Shown here: positions 45,306 to 54,940 of the stretch, piece after piece | Numbering within the stretch: the stretch's first letter is position 1 | Layout of the letters: the number at the start of each line of letters is the position of its first letter | From: Cellvibrio japonicus Ueda107 | Lineage (GTDB): Bacteria; Pseudomonadota; Gammaproteobacteria; Pseudomonadales; Cellvibrionaceae | NCBI RefSeq assembly: GCF_000019225.1 | Contig: NC_010995.1 | Span: forward strand, 2,550,501-2,614,500 | Reading direction: 5' to 3' | DNA length: 64,000 nucleotides | Notes under the pieces: model-generated | The model's input: the letters and a program-made list of their open reading frames with translations, nothing else | Database searches by the model: none | What the model was told of the DNA's origin: nothing | Made by a program: the position numbers and the translations under genes

Positions 45306-45845
45306 TTATCGCGCCTTTTCATACAAATAGCTTGCGCGGGGCTCTGGTGAAATATTGGGGTGAATGATATGGTTTTCCAAACGCCCCTTCCAGATAAACC
45401 CGCACTTCTCCAGTACCCGGGCCGAATTTTTATTTTCTATATCACATGTCGCTTGCACACGATTTATGGCAGGATCGGCCAAGGCTTTTTCTGCCAACAT
45501 ATTGATAACTTCAGGGATATAACTTTGGCCCCAATAATCGCGCCCCAACACATAACCGAAATCAACCTGGCAGCCATTTACCCTGACACTGCACATCCCC
45601 AACAATGTATTGGAAACCTTTTGTTCAACTACATAATCGAACCGCTCACCGGCATCCCAGGCATCCAACACACCCGCTAAAAAATCCCGGGTATCCGCCA
45701 GAGATACATGAGGTTTCCAGATCAAATAGCGTGTCACTTCCCGATCCTGGGCGTAGGTGGTAAAAATGGCCTCTGCATCCTCGAGGCTTGGTTTGCGCAA
45801 CCGTAAACGCGCGGTATCCATGGTTTCTGTAAAGATATTTGGCAT
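45306..45845 (-). CDS. GNAT N-acetyltransferase (RimJ/RimL type)
   Basis: A 179-residue acetyltransferase. The N-terminal TARLRLRKPSLEDAEAIFTTY is typical of the RimJ/RimL group, followed by VDFGYVLGRDYWGQSYIPEVINMLAEKAL (acetyl-CoA binding motif A region) and NRVQATCDIENKNSARVLEKCGF. The acceptor could be a ribosomal protein, another protein or a small amine. It stands alone between two operons on the minus strand, with an AAGG site upstream. Confidence 0.9.
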   Translation of the reverse strand: MPNIFTETMDTARLRLRKPSLEDAEAIFTTYAQDREVTRYLIWKPHVSLADTRDFLAGVLDAWDAGERFDYVVEQKVSNTLLGMCSVRVNGCQVDFGYVLGRDYWGQSYIPEVINMLAEKALADPAINRVQATCDIENKNSARVLEKCGFIWKGRLENHIIHPNISPEPRASYLYEKAR

Positions 45846-45917
45846 ATAAACCTTAAATTAAAAAAGTTTTTTCCATCGCAAGAGAAAATCACACTCCCCC
45901 CACCCATTTGCATAGTC

Positions 45918-47630
45918 TTACGCCCACTGTACCACTAGCAAGATCAACAGGATCAACGAAATACACTGCCACACCAATACCGGATTGCGCTCCATCAACG
46001 GCGGGCGGTCCTTGTTGACAAAAGTGCTGTTCGGGTGATGCAGATCATGGATGAACTCCGACAAAACCTGGTAACGCTTGAGCGGGTGGATATGCACCGC
46101 CTTGCGCAGGCATTCATCCACCCAGACGGGAATGTTTTTATGCGATGTGTGCAGGCTGCGGTAGCGCAGCTTGCGTTGCGCCGTCAACTTCTGTGCCCTG
46201 GCGATACCAGCGCCGTAAGGCAGGCCGCCTCCCAGCATCTGGTAGGTGATGACACCCAGTGAATAAATATCCCCACGGGCATCGCTTTGCTCACCGAGAA
46301 AACATTCGGGGGCGGTGTAGAGCGCTGTGCCGTGGATAGTCTGGTCTTCGCTGCGACTTTCGCTGATGCCCGCCACCCAGGTGGAACCAAAGTCGATAAT
46401 TTTCACGGTACCACTGGCATCGATCATGATGTTGTTGGGGCGTAGATCGCGGTGCACCATCTCCTGCCGATGAAATGCCTGCAAGCCTTTGGCGATCTGC
46501 TCCACAACCTGCCGCACCTTTGGCAGGCCGGGATTGGGGTTGTCCTGCATCCACTGGGTGAGGGTCTGACCGTCGATATATTCCGTCACCAGATAAAGAA
46601 AACGGCGCATGCGGGTTTGTGTGATGGCTTTGAGCACATGGGTGTTATCCAGCCGCCGGGCAATCCAGTCCTCCATCAAAAACCGCTCAAGGTATTGGGG
46701 ATTTTCCCGGCCCTCGGTGGAGGGCACCTTGATCACCACCAGTTGCTGGTTCTGATTGTCCTGCGCCACATACACATGGCTGCGAGGACTGATATAGAGT
46801 TCGCGGATAATGGTGTAGCCATCAAACGCCGTGCGCGCTTCCAGCCGGGGCGGCAGCGGCATGGCTGACGCCTGCCGGGAAAGATCACTGACGTGATGAT
46901 CCGGCAGGGATTCCACGCGCACCAGTTGCACACTGAGATTGTCCCGGCTACCGGATTCCAGCGCCTGCTGGCCAATCATTTTGGCCACCCGGTTCAAATC
47001 ATCGGCCTGCGGCAATATCCCGGCCAGGGTTTGCGGATCAAAAAAATCGTATACACCGTCACTGGCCAGGACAAAAATATCGCCGGGCTCGAGATCAATC
47101 TGGCGATAGTCCAGCTCCAGATTCGGACGAATACCCAAAGCCGAGGTGAGGTAACTGGTTTCCTCATCCACCACACGGCGGTGATCCTGGGTCAGCAGTT
47201 CCAGGTGTTTGCCTGCCAGACGGTAAATGCGCGTATCGCCTGAATGCAGAATATGCGCCTTGCGCGATTTGATAATCAGCGTGCTGAAAGCACAGATATA
47301 TCCCTTGTCCTTATCAAAACGATAGGGGCTATTGTGAGTCTGGGAAAACAGCCAGGAATTGATCGCCTGCAACACCCGCTGCGCTGAATGCCGGGTTGAC
47401 CAGGCATCGGGTGTGGAATAGTAATCCTCGATAAAACCACTCACGGCGGTTTCACTCGCTATCTGGCTGACCTGACTGCTGCTGATACCATCCGCAATAG
47501 CCAATACAATTCCCTTGGCACCTAACAATGGCTCGCGCGGCAGGCGTGCGCCGATGAAATCCTGATTCACCGCCTTGCTGCCGCGCGATGTGTACTGGCC
47601 GATGCTGACGCGAAGTTGTTGTGAATCCAT
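45918..47630 (-). CDS. Fused PP2C phosphatase and Ser/Thr kinase, membrane anchored
   Basis: A 570-residue protein with two opposing activities. Residues 8-240 form a PP2C phosphatase: AIADGISSS with Asp47, HSGDTRIYRL, ASDGVYDF and SRDNLSVQLV. Residues 270-530 form a Hanks-type kinase: Lys301 in VVIKVP, HRDLRPNN with Asp395, and the DFG at 413-415. The glycine loop is degenerate (LYISPRSHVYVA). A single C-terminal membrane helix (LVWQCISLILLILLVVQWA) anchors it. The start lies 16 bp after the formate/nitrite channel gene, so the pair is an operon; such fusions are often found with nitrite/formate channels. Confidence 0.92.
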   Translation of the reverse strand: MDSQQLRVSIGQYTSRGSKAVNQDFIGARLPREPLLGAKGIVLAIADGISSSQVSQIASETAVSGFIEDYYSTPDAWSTRHSAQRVLQAINSWLFSQTHNSPYRFDKDKGYICAFSTLIIKSRKAHILHSGDTRIYRLAGKHLELLTQDHRRVVDEETSYLTSALGIRPNLELDYRQIDLEPGDIFVLASDGVYDFFDPQTLAGILPQADDLNRVAKMIGQQALESGSRDNLSVQLVRVESLPDHHVSDLSRQASAMPLPPRLEARTAFDGYTIIRELYISPRSHVYVAQDNQNQQLVVIKVPSTEGRENPQYLERFLMEDWIARRLDNTHVLKAITQTRMRRFLYLVTEYIDGQTLTQWMQDNPNPGLPKVRQVVEQIAKGLQAFHRQEMVHRDLRPNNIMIDASGTVKIIDFGSTWVAGISESRSEDQTIHGTALYTAPECFLGEQSDARGDIYSLGVITYQMLGGGLPYGAGIARAQKLTAQRKLRYRSLHTSHKNIPVWVDECLRKAVHIHPLKRYQVLSEFIHDLHHPNSTFVNKDRPPLMERNPVLVWQCISLILLILLVVQWA

Positions 47631-47645
47631 TATCAGGCATGACTA

Positions 47646-48458
47646 TCAAGCAAGGCGACGCGCCGGGCTGGTACGTACATGGGTCAGATACAGCGGCAAT
47701 CCCACCAGCAGGAAACCGCCCACCAGATTGCCCAGCGCCGTGGGCAATTCATTCCACAGCATATAGTCGGCCACGGAAAAATCACCGCCCATGATCATGG
47801 CGAAGGGAAAGAGAAACATATTGACGATGGAATGCTCAAAACCCATGTAGAAGAACAGCATCACCGGCATCCACATAGCCGCCATTTTGCTGCCCGCCGA
47901 AGTGGAAATCATCGCGCCCACAACCCCCATGGACACCATCCAGTTACACAGAATGCCGCGCACGAAAATCGTCAACCAACCCGCCACGCCATGGGACTGA
48001 TAGCCCAGTGTCCGCGACTCACCAATATTACCGACCTTGGCGGCTATCTCACCGCCATCAACACTGTAGCCGTAAGTCAGCACAAACGACATAAAGAAGG
48101 CCACCGTCAGCGCACCGGCAAAGTTACCCACAAACACCAGCCCCCAATTGCGCAATACCTGTTGGATAGTCACACCTGTGCGTTTGTCGAGCCAGGCAAG
48201 AGGTACCAGGGTAAACACGCCGGTCAGCAGGTCGAACTTCATCAGGTAGAGCATGATGAAACCGACAGGGAATAGCACTGCACCCAGCAGGGGCGAACCG
48301 GTATTGATGGTCACGGTAATGGCGAACATGGCCGCCAGACCCAAAATAGCCCCCGCCATGAACGCCCGGATCAGCGTGTCCTTGCTGGACATATAAACCT
48401 TCTGCTCACCGGAGTCGACCATCTTGGTGACAAATTCACTGGGTTCGATATAAGCCAT
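47646..48458 (-). CDS. Formate/nitrite transporter family channel
   Basis: A 270-residue inner-membrane channel of the FNT family, with about six helices. It carries the conserved pore histidine in MGFEHSIVNMF, the loop motif PLAWLDKRTGVTIQQVLRNWGLVFVGN and the cytoplasmic-end segment GILCNWMVSMGV. Whether it moves nitrite, formate or hydrosulfide is not decided by sequence. It is the first gene of the pair with the kinase/phosphatase. A start ATG lies at 48458 after a GGAG-like site, with a 330-bp upstream region in which I find no confident motif apart from a TTGCC/GGCAA dyad near 48580. Confidence 0.9.
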   Translation of the reverse strand: MAYIEPSEFVTKMVDSGEQKVYMSSKDTLIRAFMAGAILGLAAMFAITVTINTGSPLLGAVLFPVGFIMLYLMKFDLLTGVFTLVPLAWLDKRTGVTIQQVLRNWGLVFVGNFAGALTVAFFMSFVLTYGYSVDGGEIAAKVGNIGESRTLGYQSHGVAGWLTIFVRGILCNWMVSMGVVGAMISTSAGSKMAAMWMPVMLFFYMGFEHSIVNMFLFPFAMIMGGDFSVADYMLWNELPTALGNLVGGFLLVGLPLYLTHVRTSPARRLA

Positions 48459-48789
48459 GATGTTGTATCTCCCAAACAGGAATGATTAGTAATACCCCTG
48501 TTGAGCAACCATCATGCCAGCCACCGTTATGACGTGTTTTCACAGGTTTAACGGCGATACGAAGACGTTTTATCAGGTTTATTGCCCCGGCAATGCACCA
48601 AAAATGACACGCACAGATGAAAAACAACCCTTAATGGAACACAAAAAATTTATATAAAGCACTATTAATGATCACATCGCATACACAAAGCACCTAATAA
48701 GTGCATATCTACTGTATTCATGGGACCTGGCAATCAAATCCGCCCAGACCAGGATGCGCTCCCTTTCAGGGTATCTCTACGGCTAATCC

Positions 48790-48885
48790 TTAATGCACAA
48801 CCTCTATCTGCAAATATTTACCCAATTGCCTGGCAAGGGTGGATTTACCGGAACCACCGCTGCCAATGATCAGAATTTTTTTCAC
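48790..48885 (-). pseudogene. Truncated P-loop kinase fragment
   Basis: A GTG-initiated 31-codon frame (stop TAA at 48790-48792) reading VKKILIIGSGGSGKSTLARQ then LGKYLQIEVVH, which is the N-terminus of an adenylate-kinase/FlaR-like P-loop kinase with an intact Walker A GSGGSGKST. It stops where the normal HLD strand continues, and no matching sequence follows. It is a gene remnant in the 534-bp space between the FNT channel and the solute-binding protein gene; the rest of this space shows nothing I can assign. Confidence 0.7.
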
Positions 48886-48992
48886 GAATACAGTCTCAGA
48901 ACTTTGTTTATCTTATTCAGGGTGCTTCAAACTCCAGTGCTGCGATCACCGATGAGCAGGCGTTTTTAGTATCGTCACAGCACCAGCCGAGG

Positions 48993-50561
48993 CTATGAAC
49001 GCAACCAGATATTGTCAAAGCGCCAGGTGGAAAAGTGTGAGCATTCTGCAGTAAGGCCGCCTACCCTATCGGTATAACCATCGAGGAAATTGGTAAAGCC
49101 CCAAATCAATAATCCGCCACGACTGTGCTGGATTTCCTGCGCCTCATGCACCAGTGGTGTACGCAATCCAAGGTCGGGTTGCGCCTGGGCAGCAAAATAC
49201 AGCTGGGTAAAACGCTCATCACGGAAATTGGTTCGATTGGATGCCGAGGTAGGGCCATCCTGGCTGGTGGCCTGCGCCAGGAATGGTTGTCCCAATGAGC
49301 CGCCGGTACTCATTACCCATTCATTTTTACGTGGGCCATTGAAGGTAGCGTTATCAATTTTTTTCACATGGATCCTGACATCTGCCAAACGTGCCTGCTC
49401 GGCAAATACCAGTGCTGCATTGGCACCGGCTGCATCTGTGGTCAATTCCAGGGTGAGCTTGTCATGGCCCGCAGAACGCAATAGAGATTTTGCCTCGGCA
49501 ATATCCAGTTGACGCTGCGGAATATGGCGGTTAAAGGTGGGATCATGGGGCGCATAAAGATCGTTGGCGATGCGCCCTTCACCGATCAATACCCGATCAA
49601 CCAACTCCTGGCGATTGGTCAGTAAACGAAATGCCTGGCGAACACGCACATCATCAAACGGCGCTTTCGCCGTATTCATATTGAATGCGCGCCAGGTTCC
49701 ACTCTCGGATACCAGCAATTTGGCTTTGGGATTATTATCAAACAGTGTTTTCTGTTCAGGGGCGATCGCATTGGCAATGTCAATTTGCCCACCGACCAAG
49801 GCCGCATAGCGGGATATCTGATCCTTAAAATCGATAATTTCCAATTCATCAGCATAGGGTTGGCCCGGCTTGAAATAATGCTCAAAGCGGGTAAATAGCG
49901 AGCGCTGCCCCGGTAAAAATTGTTTGAGTTTATAGGGCCCTGCCCCTACCGGATTATTCACCGGATGATAATCCACCGGCACTATGCCGCCAAAATTTAC
50001 CCAGGTATCCGGCAGCGACAAAAACGAACGCCCCTCTTTAAAGCGAATACGCACGGTTCTGTTGTCAAGTTTTTCGAGATTGTCCCGATCGACAATATTG
50101 ACATAATTTCCATAGGGCGATGCCAATTGCGGATCACTCAGGCGGCGAATGGAAAAAATTAAATCATCCGCATCAATGGTTTTTCCATGATGAAACTCCA
50201 GGCCCGGTTTCAGCCGTATAATCCAGGCTGTCGCATCTGCATTGACCTCCGCTTCCTCAGCCAGCGCCAGGCGAGGAAACATATTTTCATCCCATTCCCA
50301 CAACTTGCTGTAAAGCGCAAAACCACGAATGGTACTGCCGGTACTGGTTGGCTTATGCACATCCAGTGAGCCCGTCTGGTCACCATCAATAACACCCAAA
50401 CGCAAACGCCCACCATAGCGCGGTTCCGAGGTGTTGAGATCAAGCAAAGGCACAACAGGCGTATCCTGGCTGCAACCGGAAAGTCCACCGCCAAGCAGCA
50501 GCGAACCTCCCAACGCAGCACCTGATACCAAAAAACCACGGCGGGTTAATTCTTTATACAT
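48993..50561 (-). CDS. Tat-exported family 5 solute-binding lipoprotein
   Basis: A 522-residue extracellular solute-binding protein. The start is placed at ATG 50561, which gives a twin-arginine signal TRRGFLVSGAALGG with lipobox LSGC (Cys30). The family 5 core (HHGKTIDADDLIFSIRRL, GAGPYKLKQFLPGQ, and the DDVRVRQAFRLLTNR region) is clear. No ABC permease or ATPase gene is adjacent, so it may pair with a transporter elsewhere. It overlaps the end of the SsuD-like gene by eight bases and is third in the receptor-monooxygenase operon. Confidence 0.9.
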   Translation of the reverse strand: MYKELTRRGFLVSGAALGGSLLLGGGLSGCSQDTPVVPLLDLNTSEPRYGGRLRLGVIDGDQTGSLDVHKPTSTGSTIRGFALYSKLWEWDENMFPRLALAEEAEVNADATAWIIRLKPGLEFHHGKTIDADDLIFSIRRLSDPQLASPYGNYVNIVDRDNLEKLDNRTVRIRFKEGRSFLSLPDTWVNFGGIVPVDYHPVNNPVGAGPYKLKQFLPGQRSLFTRFEHYFKPGQPYADELEIIDFKDQISRYAALVGGQIDIANAIAPEQKTLFDNNPKAKLLVSESGTWRAFNMNTAKAPFDDVRVRQAFRLLTNRQELVDRVLIGEGRIANDLYAPHDPTFNRHIPQRQLDIAEAKSLLRSAGHDKLTLELTTDAAGANAALVFAEQARLADVRIHVKKIDNATFNGPRKNEWVMSTGGSLGQPFLAQATSQDGPTSASNRTNFRDERFTQLYFAAQAQPDLGLRTPLVHEAQEIQHSRGGLLIWGFTNFLDGYTDRVGGLTAECSHFSTWRFDNIWLRS

Positions 50562-51795
50562 AAGCGGCCTTTTGCGTTGGTGTGGATTCAACGGCAGTGG
50601 CCTTTCTCGCCGCCAAGCGGCTTTTGTTGAGGATAGGTACGTCAAAACCGTGATCGAGATCCAGCAAGGGGAACAGCAAATCCGCTACGCGATGGGCTTC
50701 TTCAATCAGCGGCCAGCCGGACAGGATAAAGGCCTCCGCCCCCTCAGCTTCAAATTCGCGGATACGCGTTGCAATATTTTCCGCACTACCCACCAGGGTA
50801 GTACCTGCCAGCGGGCCCAGTACGTTAAAGCCATGCAATGCAGGCCCGGTCCAGATGTTGGGATAGATTTCAAAATCTTTTGCCGCAGGCAGGCGACCAG
50901 AGCGAATCACGTCCAGGTTTCTTTGCACCTGCGGGTCGGGGCTTTGATAGGTTTCAAGGGTTTCTCCCGGCGGCAACTGGCGCTTAATCGACTCAATAGC
51001 ATATTCAACCGAGGTGTTATCCACCAGCCATTGCGCATAGTCCCATGCCTCTTGCTCGGTTTCGCGCACAATGATTTGCAAGCGTGTACCAAAACGCAAT
51101 GTACGCCCCAGCTTGGCAGCCTCGGCAGCGACACGGCGGAATTTCTCACCCAGCTTTGGCGGCGTATTGGCAAAGCTGAGATACACATCAAGCAACTCTA
51201 CCGAATGGGCAACACCGGGGGCCGAAGTACCGGCGCCCCATAACTCAACCCCATTGGGTTGAACGGGTTTTAAACCGCCACCACCGGCCACACCGCGGCG
51301 TGAACCGGCAGCAAGTTGCGGGCGCGGCGCCAGCTGGACAAATTTACCCTGGTAGCCATGTTCCTGACCCAAATAGGACTCCTTGAACGCCTGCCAGTAT
51401 TCGCGGCTGAAGTCGTAGCGTTCGTCATGGCCATAGTGCACACCAAAGGCATGGGATGTAGCATCATTGCCATTTACCGCATTGAGCAACAGGCGGCCGC
51501 CGGAAAAATTATCAAACGTCAGTGCAATTTGTGCGAGCTTGGCTGGTGATAATAATCCCGGATGAATCGCAGCAAGGAATTTCATCCGCTTGGTCACCGA
51601 CAGGGTAGCCGAGGCTACCGTAAGGACTTCATTGCCGCCAAAACCGGTAGCCAGCAATGCACCGTAATAACCCAGCTTGTCAATCGTCGCGGCCAACTGT
51701 TGCAGGTGATCAAAGCCCGTATCCCAACGCCCATCAGGCTCCCAGGGAACAGTGCCATCCGGTGCAGTCAGGTACCAGAGTATTTTCACCGCCAT
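50554..51795 (-). CDS. SsuD-like LLM-class flavin monooxygenase
   Basis: A 413-residue luciferase-like monooxygenase, closest in wording to alkanesulfonate monooxygenases (FMNH2-dependent C-S cleavage releasing sulfite). It begins MAVKILWYLTAPDGTVPWEPDGR, and continues with FDNFSGGRLLLNAVNG and GYQGKFVQLAPRPQ, then WGAGTSAPGVAH. The C-terminal LVGSAENIATRIREFEAEGAEAFILSGWP is conserved in SsuD. The ATG at 51795 has GGAG seven bases upstream. It lies 11 bp after the receptor gene, suggesting uptake followed by desulfonation; no flavin reductase gene is adjacent. Confidence 0.9.
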   Translation of the reverse strand: MAVKILWYLTAPDGTVPWEPDGRWDTGFDHLQQLAATIDKLGYYGALLATGFGGNEVLTVASATLSVTKRMKFLAAIHPGLLSPAKLAQIALTFDNFSGGRLLLNAVNGNDATSHAFGVHYGHDERYDFSREYWQAFKESYLGQEHGYQGKFVQLAPRPQLAAGSRRGVAGGGGLKPVQPNGVELWGAGTSAPGVAHSVELLDVYLSFANTPPKLGEKFRRVAAEAAKLGRTLRFGTRLQIIVRETEQEAWDYAQWLVDNTSVEYAIESIKRQLPPGETLETYQSPDPQVQRNLDVIRSGRLPAAKDFEIYPNIWTGPALHGFNVLGPLAGTTLVGSAENIATRIREFEAEGAEAFILSGWPLIEEAHRVADLLFPLLDLDHGFDVPILNKSRLAARKATAVESTPTQKAAYV

Positions 51796-51806
51796 GATCA
51801 AGCTCC

Positions 51807-54461
51807 TTAAAATTTGTACTCAAATTGCGCCTGCACTGAACGACCCCGCATAGGTTGCAGAAAGGTGTTGGTTGGCGCCGATAGCCCATTTACAAAGTTC
51901 AATTCATCGGTCAGGTTAAGTACCTGTAATGCAGCACTCCAGTTGTCGGCGCGGTAGTAAAACGTGGAATCAATATTAAATTCATTGGGGATTTTCACTG
52001 TTTTACTCAGGTTTACATACCAATCACTGGTCCACCAGGCAGAGAGTTCTACACCAAAACCGGACGTAAAACGGTAATCGACAAAACCACTCAGGGTATA
52101 TTCAGGAATTTGTACCGCATCAAAACGGCCGGCGGGCAATAGATTCAGAACATTGTTGTCACTGAATACCGTACTGCCATCCGCAACAAAGCCGCGTGGC
52201 GCAAAACCGGCTTGTGATTGGTATTCGTTATAGCCTTCAATTTTTGTCAGGTTCAATCCCGAGCGCAACTGTTCGCTAAATTGATAACGCAATACCGATT
52301 CAACACCAGTTACATGAAAACGGGCAATATTGTTGAATTGATCCGGATTGGTATCCCTGGCTTGCTCAAACCAGGCGATAGACCAAAAAAGGTTATCGCC
52401 AATATTGGTTTTGTAACCTACCTCATAGAGCTCACTCAAACTGTCAAACGCGAGGTCATTTAATTCGTTGGCACCATTCGGGTTTGCCGTTGAATTAGCC
52501 CCCCAGCTTAGGGTACTGGCAAAACCGCCGGTATTAATCGCAATAGAGCGATCATAGGTTACATAAACCGAGCTATTTTCGGTGGGTTTGACATACAGGC
52601 TGACCTGGCCGGCATAAAGGCTGTAGCTATCACTGTCCTTACGCTCACGCCCTTGCGGATCGAGATCGGCCAGCGGGTTTTTAATACTGGCATCAACATA
52701 GCTGCGGCTTGCGCCCAGGTTCAAACCATAGCGATTTTCAAACAGGAAATTATGCTGGGTAAATGCCGTGACCGTGGTCCAATCTGCCTGGGATGTATAA
52801 GACGCATAAGTCTCGGCATAGAGTTTTTTGCCATTTTCAATAGCGACCATACCCGGGAAGTTTAAATAACCGAAATACTCGGAATAAACCCTCACACCGG
52901 CGTTTTCACCAATCCAGGCAGCATTACCACCGGCAGGGTTTAGGTCTGTAATACCAAACAGGTATTGCGGACTTTTGGTCGAAGTATCCAGGGAAATATC
53001 ATAGGCATTGATATGGAAAAAACTGTTATTGGCCGCGATTGAGCGATTTTTCTCGTTGCGGTAGATCACACCGGTGTTGGTGTCATGAACCACAGAGAGA
53101 TTGAACAAGTTATATTCCCCCTTCCACAGGAACTCGGTGCGATTATCAACAATCTTGTCTTTGGACTGCACCTGGAAGGTGGCTGTTGCATCGGTGGTGT
53201 CGGCCGAGTCCTGGAAATAGGTGCTGTTAACCAGGCTGATATTGGCTGCCAAATCCCACTGTAAACGCAATTGGCTCTTGGTACGCTCGGAAGTATTTTG
53301 GTCTTCAGCGCGCTGCGAAACCTGGGGTGACAATTTCACCAGCTCATTACCTGCCAAAGTCGGGTCATAAATCCATCCACGCACCACGCCGGGCGACTGC
53401 AGGGTATTGGGTGATGTTGTCTGGAAGCTATCCTCAACAACCAGGTATTTTCCCGTAGCCGTATCGCGGCTGCGACGTACCCAGCCCAGCACGGTCGAAT
53501 CTGCCGCACCGGTTGCAAAAACAGGGGACCAGTAATTACTGCCATTCTGGATAATCGGCGTAGCACGCCCGGCCCAGTATTGGCTGCTGTCTACCAGTTC
53601 CTGCGATGCACGGTTCCAGCCGTGGGTAATATTCCAGTCAAAATAATCGTCATAGCTGACATTCCAATCAAGGCGAAAATTCGAACTGGGCTGCCAGGCA
53701 ATCGCGCCATAATAAGCATCAAAATTGCTTTCAACATTATCGTAATAATCCTCCCAGCGTTGACGGGTGATACTGACGCGGTATGCCAGGTCTTCACTGA
53801 TTGGGCCTGTAGTATCCAGCGTTACGCGGGAACCGCTGCGTGAATCGCCATCGGGAACCCAGGTTCCCAATACACCGTTGATACGTGTTTGCTGCTGGTC
53901 GAACTTAGGTTTCTTGGTCAAATAGTTGATGTAACCACCGCTACCTGTTGCAGAGCCAAACACAACCGACGATGGGCCAGCCACAATATCCGCCCCTTCG
54001 TAGGCATTCAGGTTCGCGGGGTGACGCACACTGTAGCCACGCTGTCCATCCTGGAATACCTCGGAACCCTGGGCGCGAAAAATAGGCGCAATACCGGCAT
54101 TTTGTCCACCGCCCTTGGTTAAACCGGGTGTGTACTTAATTAAATCGTCAGCGCTGAAAATGGGGTCTTTTGCCAGTTGTTCTGCGTTAATTTGTGACAC
54201 TGAGCGCGGCGTATCCACAACAGAGGTCTCAGTGCCATAAATTCCCCTGACCTTGCGGCCCGGCAACACATCGTCAGCGCTGTTGACTTTATTGCCATGT
54301 ACAATCACGGTTTCCAGGGTTTTGGATTCCTGCGTTTTTTTCCTGTCATCGACCTGGGCCACAACAGCTCCTGCCGAAAAAACACTTAACACCACAGCGC
54401 TATACAACAGGGTATGCGAAAAAGACTTATCGCGTGGATTCAAAAACAGCTTGGCTGACAC
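51807..54461 (-). CDS. TonB-dependent outer-membrane receptor
   Basis: An 884-residue receptor, start placed at GTG 54461 because GAGGAG stands just before it; the frame is open to 54533. A signal peptide (VVLSVFSAGAVVAQ) is followed by a plug domain with RSVSQINAEQLAKDP and a barrel ending SVQAQFEYKF. The plug wording (PGRKVRGIYGTETSVVDTPRSVSQI) is that of TBDRs for siderophore-like or organosulfur substrates. It heads the operon receptor, SsuD-like monooxygenase, Tat solute-binding protein. A sigma-54 type promoter is at 54554-54569. Confidence 0.92.
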   Translation of the reverse strand: MSAKLFLNPRDKSFSHTLLYSAVVLSVFSAGAVVAQVDDRKKTQESKTLETVIVHGNKVNSADDVLPGRKVRGIYGTETSVVDTPRSVSQINAEQLAKDPIFSADDLIKYTPGLTKGGGQNAGIAPIFRAQGSEVFQDGQRGYSVRHPANLNAYEGADIVAGPSSVVFGSATGSGGYINYLTKKPKFDQQQTRINGVLGTWVPDGDSRSGSRVTLDTTGPISEDLAYRVSITRQRWEDYYDNVESNFDAYYGAIAWQPSSNFRLDWNVSYDDYFDWNITHGWNRASQELVDSSQYWAGRATPIIQNGSNYWSPVFATGAADSTVLGWVRRSRDTATGKYLVVEDSFQTTSPNTLQSPGVVRGWIYDPTLAGNELVKLSPQVSQRAEDQNTSERTKSQLRLQWDLAANISLVNSTYFQDSADTTDATATFQVQSKDKIVDNRTEFLWKGEYNLFNLSVVHDTNTGVIYRNEKNRSIAANNSFFHINAYDISLDTSTKSPQYLFGITDLNPAGGNAAWIGENAGVRVYSEYFGYLNFPGMVAIENGKKLYAETYASYTSQADWTTVTAFTQHNFLFENRYGLNLGASRSYVDASIKNPLADLDPQGRERKDSDSYSLYAGQVSLYVKPTENSSVYVTYDRSIAINTGGFASTLSWGANSTANPNGANELNDLAFDSLSELYEVGYKTNIGDNLFWSIAWFEQARDTNPDQFNNIARFHVTGVESVLRYQFSEQLRSGLNLTKIEGYNEYQSQAGFAPRGFVADGSTVFSDNNVLNLLPAGRFDAVQIPEYTLSGFVDYRFTSGFGVELSAWWTSDWYVNLSKTVKIPNEFNIDSTFYYRADNWSAALQVLNLTDELNFVNGLSAPTNTFLQPMRGRSVQAQFEYKF

Positions 54462-54553
54462 TACCAACTCCTCAATGATATGAATATTGACGTATTGCTT
54501 ATTCGCACCGGGATTTATAAAACGTGCAAACAAACTGGAATTAGCAGGCGGTC

Positions 54554-54569
54554 AGCAATACCTATGCCA
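54554..54569 (-). promoter_or_regulatory. Sigma-54 type promoter (receptor 2)
   Basis: Minus-strand TGGCATAGGTATTGCT has GG and GC separated by exactly ten bases, matching the -24/-12 consensus with TTGCT at -12. It differs from the element before receptor 1 at only two of 16 positions. Confidence 0.75.
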
Positions 54570-54584
54570 TATAAAATAAATAAT

Positions 54585-54656
54585 TTTCCAGTGTGGAAAT
54601 GGTGATTTATAAACATCCCTGTTTCCTGTTATTACACCTACCCGCACAGAAACAGG
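54585..54656. promoter_or_regulatory. Candidate activator sites in the divergent region
   Basis: Two dyads lie 15-90 bp upstream of the receptor 2 promoter: TTTCCA-GTG-TGGAAA at 54585-54599 and CCTGTTTC-N23-GAAACAGG at 54618-54656. Enhancer-binding proteins for sigma-54 use such upstream sites. The remaining 54657-54940 region is AT-rich and shows no ORF. Confidence 0.4.
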
Positions 54657-54940
54657 ACCTATTGTTTACTTTTCAACAAGACCACAGATAGCACTGGAAA
54701 AATATCAACATCCGGGGTTTAACCTATCGCGTAAACTCACTGTTTGTTTTTACACAATTACCAAATTCGTTGTTGGCAAAAAGACAGGAGTGGCATCAAA
54801 AACCAACATTATCCAACCCAACAGCGTGAAGGAATGTATTGCCCGGCGCGCTAACCTATTCGTTGAAAATTATTATTTCCCCATATAAAACAATTATTTA
54901 TTAGCTCAGTTCTTTGCCGGTTTAACTCCTTGGCAAAAAC

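Noticed and set aside
48459..48660. Possible NasT-type antiterminator leader before the FNT channel
   Set aside because: I could not draw two hexaloop hairpins with the required loop bases, and no nasS/nasT genes are nearby.
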